Origin: an uncultured Desulfobulbaceae bacterium
GTDB taxonomy: Bacteria > Desulfobacterota > Desulfobulbia > Desulfobulbales > Desulfocapsaceae
NCBI GenBank assembly: GCA_937132035.1
Contig: CAKZOA010000227.1
Span: forward strand, 1-42,947
DNA length: 42,947 nt
Direction of reading: 5' to 3'
Shown here: positions 1 through 8,549 of the stretch, in pieces
Position numbering within the stretch: position 1 is the stretch's first letter
Layout: each line of letters begins with the position of its first letter
Translations under genes and position numbers: made by a program
Notes under the pieces: model-generated
Database searches by the model: none
The model's input: only the letters and a program-made list of their open reading frames with translations
What the model was told of the DNA's origin: nothing

Positions 1-1
1 T

Positions 2-412
2 CTTCTTGCTGGTCTACCGGCAATCTGCCTGGCAAGCCGTGATTCCATTGCCTTTGTCGATTCCGTCAGGGGTGAGGCCACCATAGAAAGCGCTGGCCGG
101 AGTATTCCGGCGGTGGCCAACATGAAGATGTTCACAGGCGATTTGGTCAGGACCGGATCGAAGGGAAGCGTCGGGCTCATTTTTGATGATGATAGTGTCG
201 TTGCAATCGGTCCGGAGAGTGAACTGCAGGTGGAAGAGTTTCTTTTCCATCCGGCTGAAGACGAGCTTTCTTTTGTGGCAAGAATGTTCAAAGGAACTTT
301 TTCTTTCATTACAGGCCAGATAGCCAAGCTTGCTCCGGAGAAGGTACGTCTTGAAACACCGGAAGCCACACTGGGTGTAAGGGGGACGAAATTTGCCGTA
401 GAGATTAAGTGA
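2..412 (+). CDS. FecR-domain protein, 5' end outside window
   Basis: The reading frame is open from base 2, so the gene starts upstream and only about 136 C-terminal residues are visible. The first visible residues are hydrophobic and end in a possible signal-peptidase site (AICLASRDS), suggesting export. The rest matches the FecR fold: a DSVRGEATIE strand, then MFTGDLVRTGSKGSVGLIFDD, and the closing signature ETPEATLGVRGTKFAV. FecR-type domains outside iron transport are usually periplasmic modules with roles in envelope sensing or polymer binding. An OmpA lipoprotein follows after 30 bases and a CHASE2 kinase after that, so a shared operon is likely. The family call is firm; the ligand is unknown. 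Confidence 0.8.
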   Translation, partial: LLAGLPAICLASRDSIAFVDSVRGEATIESAGRSIPAVANMKMFTGDLVRTGSKGSVGLIFDDDSVVAIGPESELQVEEFLFHPAEDELSFVARMFKGTFSFITGQIAKLAPEKVRLETPEATLGVRGTKFAVEIK

Positions 413-442
413 TTTTCAGGGGAAAAACCTGTCGGAGGATGC

Positions 443-1060
443 ATGATAAAGAACGGGAAAGTGTTGTATTTTCTCGGAACCCTAGTGGTCGCAGCGTCTC
501 TGTGTCTCAGCGGTTGTAGCCGTAAGACCACCGTGGTATTGCTGCCAGAGGATGATGGCGGTGCAGGGGCGATGACGGTGAGCACCGATGCCGGCACCGT
601 GGAAATTGTTCGCGCCGGAGAAGCAACCGTGGTCAGCAGTAGAACTTCGCGGCCAAGTCCGCCCGAGGAGCTCTCCTCCGAGGAAATTGAGTCGGTTTTC
701 GGTGAGGTTCTAAAAAATTTGCCGATGAAACCCGTCCATTTTATCCTCTATTTTGAATTTGGCACGACGAAACTTACCGCCGATTCAACTGCCCGCCTCG
801 TCGAGGTTCTTGCCGCCATCGAGCGTCGGAGTTCAGAGTCCATAAGCGTGGTGGGCCATACCGATACCGTTGGAGACACGAGCCACAACCGCAGACTGGC
901 CAAGGGAAGAGCCGAAGCCGTCAGCCGGTTGCTTGTCGACAAAGGGGTACACCGAGACTACATCCGCTCTACCTCTCACGGCGAATCGAACCCTCTGGTG
1001 GAAACAGGAGACAATGTCAGGGAACTGAGGAACAGGAGGGTGGAGGTTGTAGTGAGGTAA
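443..1060 (+). CDS. OmpA-family peptidoglycan-binding lipoprotein
   Basis: A 205-residue protein with a lipoprotein signal (hydrophobic stretch ending in the lipobox LSGC, Cys about 25) and a C-terminal OmpA domain from about residue 98. The domain shows the family landmarks: FEFGTTKL, the peptidoglycan-contacting segment VVGHTDTVGD, NRRLAKGRAEAV and a terminal NRRVEVVV. It should be an outer-membrane lipoprotein bound to the cell wall. The start is supported by GGAGG at 434-438, five bases before the ATG. A low-complexity acidic and Ser/Pro linker separates lipid anchor and OmpA domain. Its place between a FecR-domain protein and a CHASE2 kinase suggests a part in wall or envelope sensing. 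Confidence 0.88.
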   Translation: MIKNGKVLYFLGTLVVAASLCLSGCSRKTTVVLLPEDDGGAGAMTVSTDAGTVEIVRAGEATVVSSRTSRPSPPEELSSEEIESVFGEVLKNLPMKPVHFILYFEFGTTKLTADSTARLVEVLAAIERRSSESISVVGHTDTVGDTSHNRRLAKGRAEAVSRLLVDKGVHRDYIRSTSHGESNPLVETGDNVRELRNRRVEVVVR

Positions 1061-1120
1061 TTACAGGAGCCGTCCTCCTCGAAACTCGGCTCTTGGACCA
1101 CTTCATTACAGTTCTATATT

Positions 1121-4057
1121 GTGAAGATGCGACCATCTTTTTATCCGGCCCTGTCAAACCTGCGCAAACGAGTGGGACTGGGAATTCTGCTTATGATCGG
1201 CTGTTCCCTGGTGACGGCGACTCTGGCGGTTCTCTATGCCCTGTATCCGAATGCCCTCCTTGTTTTCGACCATAGGGTCATGGACCTTATCCTCAAATGC
1301 TCACCGGCTGAAGCCAAACACTCCAGGGTAACAGTTGTCGAAATAGACGATGCCAGTCTTGAGGCCTACGGTCAGTGGCCCTGGCCGCGGCACAGACTTG
1401 CTGAGGTGCTGGAAAAAATAGGCTCCGCCGGGCCGGCGGTGGTGGGGGTCAATATCCTTTTCCCGGAAAGGGATCGGACCTCGCCCGTTCTTTGGCAGCA
1501 GGCACTCGAAGATGAACACGGTTATACCGTCGACATTTCATCGATTCCACCGGAGTTCAAGAATCATGATTTGCGTCTTGCCGAGGTGCTTTCCTCCGGT
1601 CCCCACGTTCTGGGCTACGAATTTGTCTTCAAAGGACGGGGGCCGCGCACAACGTGTGACATCGAAGCGGTAACGATACTCAACCGTTTACGGCAGGACG
1701 AGCGCCACCATCACCTCCAACTCTATCAGCCTAGCGATGTTCTTTGTAATTACGAAGTGTTGGGGCAAAGTGCGGCCAGATCCGGATTTCTCAATGGCGC
1801 CGCCGACCGCGATGGTATTCTGCGTCGCCTGCCGCTCTTGATGGAATGGCAGCAACAAGCCTATCCTTCTTTTGCCCTTGCTGTGGTTATGGAATATCTC
1901 CAGCATGATAAACTGGTCCAGTATAGGAGCATTTTCAATACGCCGGTTTTTTCGCTTCTGGAGCGGCGGTTCAAAGTGGATATGGGAGGGCGCTATATTC
2001 TCAGGCCCCTCAAACTCGATGGAGATATCACCGTTTCAGCCATTGATGTACTTCGCGGCAAGGTGGAGATTGCAGACTTTAAAGACAGAATCGTCCTTGT
2101 GGGCATTGGTGCTTCCGGTATCGGCCAGACTTTCCATACCGTTTTTTCCAACGGGGCCTCCCTGCTGGAAATTCACAAGTATTCGATAGAAACCCTTCTC
2201 TCGGAGACAATGACCGTCCGCCAGGCCTATTTTCGCAATGTGGAGATAGCACTCAGTCTGCTGCTGATGCTGTTGGTGGTGATCGTCATTGTCGTCCTGC
2301 CGCCGTTGTGGTCGACCCTGTTGACAGGTACCGTGGCCGCCGCCATTGCTACACTTGCGATAAGCGTCTATAGTGTCTACGGCTATCTTTTCTCTCCTCT
2401 GCTGCCGATGGTGGTGCTGGCGGTCAACTGTGTGGTCGGTCTTTTGCTGCGCTTTCACTATTTCCAACTGGAAGCCAGAAAAGAAACTGCGGAGGCCTTG
2501 AGCCAGCTACAGTCTAGCCGGCACTCGCTGCAGGCGATACTGCGCACCATACCGGATATTGTCTTCCGGCTCGACCGGGAGGCCCGTATCATCTATATAA
2601 GTCAGGCTGTGACGGTCTACGGTCAAAAACCCAAGGAACTGCTCGGCAGATCAATTTTTGAGCTGGTGGTCCCCGAGGACCAGGGACGGGTCCGCTACAG
2701 GATAAACGAAAGAAGGACCGAAGACCGGTCAACCCGGGATATGGAACTTACTCTGCGCTTTCCTGCCAGGGGGGCTGATTACAAAGGGGAGAAACGCTAT
2801 TTCGGTTTGTCGAGCCAGGGTATTTATAAAGACAACGTTGTTTCCACTGAGACCTTTTTGGGTACTCAGGGCATACTCAAAGACATTACCGAGAAAAAAC
2901 AGCTTGAGAGAGAACTGCTGCAGGCGCAGAAAATGGAAGTGGTCGGAAATCTTGCTGCCGGAATAGCGCATGACCTCAACAACATACTAAGCGGATTAGT
3001 GAGTTATCCTGACTTGCTGATGCGGGAGGTAGGCCGAGAAAGTCCGCTCTATGATAAGATTGCCATCATTCAGAAGTCGGGTAAAAGGGCCGCCGCCATC
3101 GTCCACGATCTTCTGACCCTGGCCAGGCGCAATGTCGATAAAAGCGAGGTGTGCAATCTCAACGACATTGTCAAAGACTATCTGGAATCCGTTGAATTCC
3201 AGAAGATACAAACGGATTATGCCACTATCGCCGTTGAAGTGAGGCTGGCAGAGGATCTGCTTAATATCAAGGGGTCTGCCGTTCATCTCTCCAAGGTCGT
3301 TATGAACATTCTCCAGAACAGCTTCGAGTCCATGGACTCCGATGGAAAAATTATCCTGCAAACAGCCAATGTCTTCTTGGACACCCCTCTTCAGGGGTAT
3401 GAAACCGTAGGCGAGGGGGAATACGTGTGCCTTGCCATCAACGATGAGGGTACGGGGATATCGAAGGAGGATCTGGCCAGGGTCTTCGAACCCTTCTATT
3501 CCAAAAAATCTCTCGGGCGCAGCGGCACCGGCCTGGGCATGTCGGTGATATGGGCAACTATCAAGGACCATGACGGCTATATAGACCTCGAAAGCAGGGA
3601 AGGGGTCGGTACAACCTTGAGGGTTTATCTGCCGTCGACCCGCGAAGGGCTCGGTCATCAGCATCTTGAGGCGGTCTCGGTCCGTGGCGGTGATGAGACT
3701 GTCCTGGTGGTCGATGATATTGCCGAGCAGCGTGATATTGCCAGGTCCATGCTCGGCTCCGTTGGCTATAACGTGGTTACTGTTTCCAGCGGAGAAAAGG
3801 CGGCAGCATATGTACGGGACAATCCCGTCGATTTGTTGGTTCTGGATATGATAATGCCGGGGGGCTGGGACGGACTGCAGACCTTTCGCCGTTGCCGGGA
3901 ACTCGACGCCAACCTGAAAGCCATTATCACCAGCGGCTACTCCGAATCGGAACGGGTCTACGAAATACAGAGCATGGGCGGCGGCGAATATGTGCAGAAG
4001 CCTTTCTCCATGGATGAACTGTTGAGGGCCGTCAGGGATGAACTTGACCGGCGTTGA
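1121..4057 (+). CDS. CHASE2-domain hybrid sensor histidine kinase
   Basis: A 978-residue membrane kinase. Order: one N-terminal transmembrane helix (about 20-42), an extracytoplasmic CHASE2 sensor (about 45-350, with VTVVEIDDASLEAYGQWPWP), three closely spaced transmembrane helices (about 365-450), a PAS domain (about 475-600), a HisKA domain with phospho-acceptor His617 in GIAHDLNN, a HATPase domain with NDEGTGIS and GTGLGMS, and a receiver with Asp909 in LLVLDMIMP and the conserved Lys in YVQKPF. The start is a GTG at 1121 or the ATG two codons later; no good Shine-Dalgarno sequence is seen. A FecR-domain and an OmpA protein precede it, which suggests that CHASE2 reads an envelope signal. 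Its partner regulator is not adjacent. Confidence 0.9.
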   Translation: MKMRPSFYPALSNLRKRVGLGILLMIGCSLVTATLAVLYALYPNALLVFDHRVMDLILKCSPAEAKHSRVTVVEIDDASLEAYGQWPWPRHRLAEVLEKIGSAGPAVVGVNILFPERDRTSPVLWQQALEDEHGYTVDISSIPPEFKNHDLRLAEVLSSGPHVLGYEFVFKGRGPRTTCDIEAVTILNRLRQDERHHHLQLYQPSDVLCNYEVLGQSAARSGFLNGAADRDGILRRLPLLMEWQQQAYPSFALAVVMEYLQHDKLVQYRSIFNTPVFSLLERRFKVDMGGRYILRPLKLDGDITVSAIDVLRGKVEIADFKDRIVLVGIGASGIGQTFHTVFSNGASLLEIHKYSIETLLSETMTVRQAYFRNVEIALSLLLMLLVVIVIVVLPPLWSTLLTGTVAAAIATLAISVYSVYGYLFSPLLPMVVLAVNCVVGLLLRFHYFQLEARKETAEALSQLQSSRHSLQAILRTIPDIVFRLDREARIIYISQAVTVYGQKPKELLGRSIFELVVPEDQGRVRYRINERRTEDRSTRDMELTLRFPARGADYKGEKRYFGLSSQGIYKDNVVSTETFLGTQGILKDITEKKQLERELLQAQKMEVVGNLAAGIAHDLNNILSGLVSYPDLLMREVGRESPLYDKIAIIQKSGKRAAAIVHDLLTLARRNVDKSEVCNLNDIVKDYLESVEFQKIQTDYATIAVEVRLAEDLLNIKGSAVHLSKVVMNILQNSFESMDSDGKIILQTANVFLDTPLQGYETVGEGEYVCLAINDEGTGISKEDLARVFEPFYSKKSLGRSGTGLGMSVIWATIKDHDGYIDLESREGVGTTLRVYLPSTREGLGHQHLEAVSVRGGDETVLVVDDIAEQRDIARSMLGSVGYNVVTVSSGEKAAAYVRDNPVDLLVLDMIMPGGWDGLQTFRRCRELDANLKAIITSGYSESERVYEIQSMGGGEYVQKPFSMDELLRAVRDELDRR

Positions 4058-4065
4058 CCGACACA

Positions 4066-4517
4066 AGGAATGTCGGCTTTATAGCCGAGTGCCAAAACTG
4101 AGAAAGGGCCTTGTTTTTTAACCTTCCCGCCGTTTTCCAAGGCTTTCTTGATTTTGCGGGCCAAGGTGTTTTTGGAAAAGGGTTTCTGCAGAAAATGGAT
4201 GTTCTGGTGAAGGACACCTTTTGGGGCGATGACGTTGGTGTATAGCCTGACATTTAAAGACATTTCAGTTGCGGCAGGATGGGCTGCAGCGCCTCTGTCA
4301 GTACCCTGCCTTTTATTTCCGGTATGACCACATCCGTCAGCAGCAGGTCGAAATATCCCCGCCCTTTTGCCCAGCGTTGCGTTTCAGTGCCCCCCCCCAG
4401 GGGGAGCGGCAACCGCGTAGTCCGGTTTTGTCAACATGGTTATGACCGTTTTCCTGATATCTTTGCCAACTTCGATCAGGCGTATGCCTTCGACACCTGA
4501 CGGTCTGTGGCTCCTTG
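4066..4517 (-). pseudogene. Decayed response-regulator receiver domain
   Basis: Reading the minus strand in pieces recovers one receiver domain broken by two frameshifts and a stop. From the 5' side there is GVEGIRLIEVGKDIRKTV, then a frame change at the C-run 4391-4399, then FDLLLTDVVIPEIKGRVLTE with the phospho-acceptor Asp region, then a stop after LPQLKCL, then MSGYTP. A further shift gives NVIAPKGVLHQNIHFLQKPF with the conserved Lys, ending KIKKALEN. The order matches the receiver at the end of the hybrid kinase at 25147-28296 (MSGYTANVIAHHGVLDEG, FIQKPF). It is probably the tail of a lost hybrid kinase of that type. No kinase domain remains upstream of it on this strand. Confidence 0.75.
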
Positions 4518-4627
4518 TGGCAAATGTTTCTTCTTGTAGATTACACCCGGGAAATATGTATTATATTTTTGCCTATGAGCAGGCTTGCTTTCTCCAAGAT
4601 CCCCCGAGCATTGGAGTGAAAAGGAAT

Positions 4628-6190
4628 ATGGTGGAAAACTGCAACAGGAGTTCAATAGCTATAGATGATGCTGGATTATTGATCTCCATTTTGCCTTTGA
4701 ATCTGCAGACACGTCTGGTTGGAATGGATGTCAACAGGCTCATTGAGGTGGTGATGGACTTAGGGCGACAGCCCGAAGCTCGATTTGACAACGGTGTCGT
4801 TGCCCTCGACAGCCACCCGGTCAGCAACGATGATCTTACCCATATTGTCGGGCTGATCGGCGAGTTTACCGAGGACAACCGTGCCGGCATCGAACGGACG
4901 CTGCACCGCATATCGGCCATCCGCAACCGTAAAGGCGAAATTATCGGATTAACCATTCGCCTGGGCCGGGCGGTTTACGGCACCATCGAGATATTACGGG
5001 ATCTCATTGAGTCAGGGAAAAACATTCTTTTCGTCGGCCATCCGGGAGTAGGCAAGACGACCAAATTGAGGGAAGTGGCCAGGGTGCTTGCCGATGATCT
5101 CGAGAAACGGGTCATTGTCATCGATACCTCCAATGAGATAGCCGGGGACGGTGACATTCCGCACGCGGGGATAGGCGCGGCCCGGAGGATGCAGGTGCCC
5201 AGGCCGGGAAATCAGCACGCGGTGATGATCGAGGCCGTCGAAAACCATATGCCGGAGGTGATCATCGTCGACGAGATTGGTACGGAGGCGGAAGCAGCTG
5301 CCGCCAGGACCATCGCCGAGCGGGGTGTCCAGCTCATCGGCACGGCCCACGGCAATACACTGGAAAACCTCATCATGAACCCATTGCTGGCCGACCTGGT
5401 CGGCGGGGTGCAGGTGGTCACCCTCGGAGATGAAGAGGCTCGCCGACGGCGTACCTCAAAGACGGTCAGTGAGCGAAAGGCACCGCCGACCTTTGATATT
5501 CTCATCGAGATGACCAGCAGGGACGAAGTCAATATCCATAAAGATACGACCAGTGCCGTTGATACCTTGCTGCGCGGCTTTCTTCCCGATTACGAAAGGC
5601 GAAGACTGGGGGTGGACGGTCAGGTAAAGGTAAAGCAGCAATCGTCTCCGGTTGCGGAGAATGAGTCAGGCGAGCCGGCTCGGCGAAATAAGGGGGCCGT
5701 GGCGGAGGTTCCTGCCCTGACGCCCGGGCCGCTGGCAATTTACCTGCATGGGGTCCAGAAGGATCTTGTGGAGCGGGTCAACCGGGAGTTACGGCTACAG
5801 GTGCGTTTTGTCGCCAAAGCCGAGAGGGCCGACGTTGTCATCGCCCTTCGGTCCCGGGGCAGCGATCCTGATCTGAAGCTGATATCACGACATAGCGGGG
5901 CGCAGGTACATCTTATTAAACGCAATACCACGGCCGAAATTCGCCGCCTCCTGCGAAAGCTCTTCAATATTGTGGCAGGAGTCGGGGACAAGGAACTGCG
6001 ACAGGCGCTGGTGGAGACCAAAACCGCCATAAACCGGGTGGATGAGAAAGGCGTTGAGGTGGCTCTGTCTCCGCGTAAATCGGCACTGCGCGAGATTCAG
6101 CATCGTATGATAACCGATCGCGGTCTGCATTCGACCAGTGTTGGCTGTGAACCGAAACGGCACCTGGTGGTCTATCCAGCCGGACAATGA
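4628..6190 (+). CDS. SpoIIIAA/Ycf45-like AAA ATPase with R3H-like C-terminus
   Basis: About 520 residues from the chosen ATG, which follows AAAGG closely; a GTG at 4616 in the same frame is an alternative, and the frame stays open to 4436 without family similarity. The N-terminal half is the SpoIIIAA-type P-loop ATPase: Walker A GHPGVGKTTKLRE near residue 137, DTSNEIAGDGDIPH, Walker B EVIIVDEIGT, and GTAHGNTLENL. A variable linker is followed by a C-terminal region ending ITDRGLHSTSVGCEPKRHL, which resembles an R3H single-stranded nucleic-acid-binding module as in cyanobacterial and plastid Ycf45 proteins. The family's cellular role is poorly known; the SpoIIIAA name comes from sporulating bacteria and does not imply sporulation here. 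Confidence 0.82.
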   Translation: MVENCNRSSIAIDDAGLLISILPLNLQTRLVGMDVNRLIEVVMDLGRQPEARFDNGVVALDSHPVSNDDLTHIVGLIGEFTEDNRAGIERTLHRISAIRNRKGEIIGLTIRLGRAVYGTIEILRDLIESGKNILFVGHPGVGKTTKLREVARVLADDLEKRVIVIDTSNEIAGDGDIPHAGIGAARRMQVPRPGNQHAVMIEAVENHMPEVIIVDEIGTEAEAAAARTIAERGVQLIGTAHGNTLENLIMNPLLADLVGGVQVVTLGDEEARRRRTSKTVSERKAPPTFDILIEMTSRDEVNIHKDTTSAVDTLLRGFLPDYERRRLGVDGQVKVKQQSSPVAENESGEPARRNKGAVAEVPALTPGPLAIYLHGVQKDLVERVNRELRLQVRFVAKAERADVVIALRSRGSDPDLKLISRHSGAQVHLIKRNTTAEIRRLLRKLFNIVAGVGDKELRQALVETKTAINRVDEKGVEVALSPRKSALREIQHRMITDRGLHSTSVGCEPKRHLVVYPAGQ

Positions 6191-6247
6191 CCCGGGCCGC
6201 TTCTTTCACACCATGCAGTTTTGTAGGCCTGGCCGGGAAGGCGCCGT

Positions 6248-7201
6248 TCAATACCGGAGTCTGTGATAGAGGGAATCGCGGAGAAAGGTCTGAGAGCGCA
6301 ACATCGCCTGGCGGCAAAAAAGCATGCTTATATGGCCGTGTCGGAAACGCTGAAGACACGGATGACCCCAGGCCGCAGCCAGTTCATCGATATGCCGGAG
6401 GGGAATGAACTGGTCATGGAGACCGGCGGCGAGGAATATCCTGGCGGGCTCTGGCAGGGGACGATGCCAGGCGAGGTTGACACGGGTAAAGGCAAGGTCG
6501 CTGTCCTTGAGACTGTGACGCAGCGGCGCGCAGAAGTCGAGCTCTTCAATGGCTCGGTCGATTCGGCAGAGAGGAGCCATCAGTACCGCCGCTGACAATT
6601 GTTGATCGTGACAGGCGACCAGTCCCGCAATCCATGCTCCCAGGGAAATGCCCCAGATGCCCAACGGGCCGGAGCCCTCCTGGCGCAGCCAGCCAAGCAG
6701 AGCCCGTGTGTCGGCGATGGCCTGCCGGCCTGATTCGGCCACGGCTGCCAGATCGGCGGAGAGAAAGTCGCTGCCGATTCCGGAGCCTGCCCGCCGTTCG
6801 CCGTGGCAGGGCAGCTCGAACATCAGGGTATTGATGCCAGCATTCCGGAATCTGCGCGCGAGGTAGGGAAACAGCAGGCGGTAACACATTTCGCCGTTCC
6901 AACCGTGCAGCAAAATGACGGTAGGCCGGTTGGAGAGTCCGTTGCCGGCGGCGTAGAATCGACCGTATATACGACGGCATGAGGGTGATACGCCGGCGTG
7001 GGGCGAGTCGCAGGTAAAGTGGCTGCTGTCCATGAATTGCATATTGGCCACGGGTGGAGTGTCATCGCCGAAATAATCATCTTCTGACAGAATGGAGTGC
7101 GCTTCCTGCACTCTGCCATTGCTGTCCGTGATACCGCGCAGGTGTCTGCGGGCCATGCGAATGACAATTCTGTCCAGGAGTCTGGCGGCGGCGGGCAACA
7201 C
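6248..7201 (-). CDS. Alpha/beta hydrolase
   Basis: A 317-residue hydrolase with all parts of the catalytic machinery visible: the oxyanion-loop motif VILLHGWNG at about residues 95-103, nucleophile Ser186 in GIWGISLGAW, acid Asp263 in AAGLHDQFIP, and a histidine in FRHGHISML (288 or 290). No signal peptide is evident. The start is a GTG that directly follows the TAG of the upstream hydrolase gene, with GGAAGAG about seven bases before it, so the pair is translationally close and co-transcribed. It is not a close relative of the neighbouring hydrolase. The substrate cannot be deduced; an esterase, lipase or acyl-peptide activity is possible. Confidence 0.8.
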   Translation of the reverse strand: MLPAAARLLDRIVIRMARRHLRGITDSNGRVQEAHSILSEDDYFGDDTPPVANMQFMDSSHFTCDSPHAGVSPSCRRIYGRFYAAGNGLSNRPTVILLHGWNGEMCYRLLFPYLARRFRNAGINTLMFELPCHGERRAGSGIGSDFLSADLAAVAESGRQAIADTRALLGWLRQEGSGPLGIWGISLGAWIAGLVACHDQQLSAAVLMAPLCRIDRAIEELDFCAPLRHSLKDSDLAFTRVNLAWHRPLPEPARIFLAAGLHDQFIPLRHIDELAAAWGHPCLQRFRHGHISMLFCRQAMLRSQTFLRDSLYHRLRY

Positions 7202-8038
7202 CTAATCTCTTCCCGAGGCGGATCTGGGATGTAACAGGAACCCAGCCATTTCCTGCCACCAGGGAGCCGATGGCGCAAATTTAAGGGTATTGTGCCCCTG
7301 TCCCTCCTGAATCCACATGCGCTTGAATCCATCATACCCCTCGTAGAGTTTGTAGCTCAGCGAGTTGGGGATAATTTCATCATTGCCGGCGATGAGAAAG
7401 GCCACTGGACCCTGGTAATGGCGCAGGGCCGAGCGGTTGTCGTAACGCTCGCGCAGCAACAGGTCGATTGGGAAGATGGGATAGTGTTTTTTGCCGACAT
7501 CTACCAGGCTGGTAAAGGGGGTGATTAACAGGAGGCCATCGATCCTTTCGGAAAAACGTTCGGCGAGATGGGTGGCCACTCCGGTGCCGATGGACTCTCC
7601 CACCACGAACAGCTTCTCGTAATCGTCGAAAAGGCTTGATATCGCTGCTGCCGCCGTTGTCTGAAAAGTGCTTTGCGAAGGCTGACCGGGCCTGGCACCA
7701 TAGCCGGGATATTCAAAAAGATATACGCTCCAGGCGTGTTCTTCCTCCAGGGCCTCGAAGCCGTCGGCGATATAGGTGCGATGCAGAGCGTAGCCGGCAT
7801 TGCCGTGGAAAACCACCACCGCCCTGGAACCGTCTCCGGCAGCTGCCGTCTTCCAGCCCACGGAAGTGCCGTCTTCGCCGCGCCACCTTACCATGCCCTT
7901 CTTTCTCGCCTCATTATCAAGTTGTTCTTCAGTGGCCTTGCTCGGATAGTAGACAACCTGGCGCTGACATCCAACCAGAGCCAGGCATAACAGGATGTAT
8001 ATCAGCAAAAGGATGGCGAGGGCTTTGAGCAGTATCAT
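7202..8038 (-). CDS. Alpha/beta hydrolase, Bem46/ABHD13-like, probably membrane-anchored
   Basis: About 278 residues from the ATG at 8038; a longer frame exists upstream with a TTG start but would put 24 charged residues before the hydrophobic N-terminus. Residues 1-24 form a hydrophobic segment ending in LALVGC, which could be a lipobox or a simple anchor. The hydrolase domain follows with VVVFHGNAG, LFEYPGYG, nucleophile Ser149 in VVGESIGTG, Asp220 in IAGNDEIIP and His249 in GQGHN. This arrangement matches the Bem46/ABHD13 group of serine hydrolases. It sits between a response-regulator gene and a second hydrolase on the same strand. The substrate is unknown. Confidence 0.8.
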   Translation of the reverse strand: MILLKALAILLLIYILLCLALVGCQRQVVYYPSKATEEQLDNEARKKGMVRWRGEDGTSVGWKTAAAGDGSRAVVVFHGNAGYALHRTYIADGFEALEEEHAWSVYLFEYPGYGARPGQPSQSTFQTTAAAAISSLFDDYEKLFVVGESIGTGVATHLAERFSERIDGLLLITPFTSLVDVGKKHYPIFPIDLLLRERYDNRSALRHYQGPVAFLIAGNDEIIPNSLSYKLYEGYDGFKRMWIQEGQGHNTLKFAPSAPWWQEMAGFLLHPRSASGRD

Positions 8039-8174
8039 GCTGTTTTTGAGTGTTTTCTTGGGTTCCGCCAGGCCTTTTGGCTGCAGGCATTTCTTTTCAA
8101 ACGATGGCAAATGTCGGTGGTATGTGCCATGACGTATTTGCCACGGTCACAGGGCGATAGGAAATGCCCCGATG

Positions 8175-8549
8175 TTAAGCGCCAACGGCCTTTTTGATGG
8201 CCCGAAGGACTTCTTCGATATTGTCAAGCTTGGAAACAACGGCGACCGGCTCAATGTCTTTCACCTCACGGGAGAGTTTTTCCGTATCGTAGCCGGTGAA
8301 GATGACGATGGGGATGCCGTAGAAATCACGTATTTGTCTGGCAGCCTCCAATCCGTTGAGGTTGCCGGAGAGGGCAATGTCCATGAGTATTACATCGGGG
8401 CGTTCTCGACCGGCGACCTCAACCGCTTCTTCACCGTTGATAATCACCTCGCCGACCGTGTAGCCGAAGGACTCCAGTTTTCGGGCCAGCATGACGCCGA
8501 CCAGGATCTCATCTTCGACGACCAGCACCTTTGGTTTTCTTGAGGTCAT
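8175..8549 (-). CDS. Single-domain response regulator (CheY-like)
   Basis: A 124-residue protein that is only a receiver domain. It has the acidic pocket VVEDE near residue 12, phospho-acceptor Asp57 in PDVILMDIAL, a Thr in VIFTGYD and the conserved Lys in VVSKLDN. The ATG overlaps the TGA of the upstream kinase gene by four bases (ATGA), so the two are translationally coupled and very likely a cognate pair. There is no DNA-binding or enzymatic output domain. It may relay phosphate to another protein or act by protein contact. The MDIALSGNLNGLEAA stretch is typical of regulators paired with HisKA_2/HWE-type kinases. Confidence 0.92.
   Translation of the reverse strand: MTSRKPKVLVVEDEILVGVMLARKLESFGYTVGEVIINGEEAVEVAGRERPDVILMDIALSGNLNGLEAARQIRDFYGIPIVIFTGYDTEKLSREVKDIEPVAVVSKLDNIEEVLRAIKKAVGA

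Noticed and set aside
2996-4066. Minus-strand frame of about 356 codons opposite the CHASE2 kinase
   Set aside because: It lies entirely over the HATPase and receiver domains of the kinase and shows no recognisable protein features; it is an antisense by-product of high-GC coding sequence.
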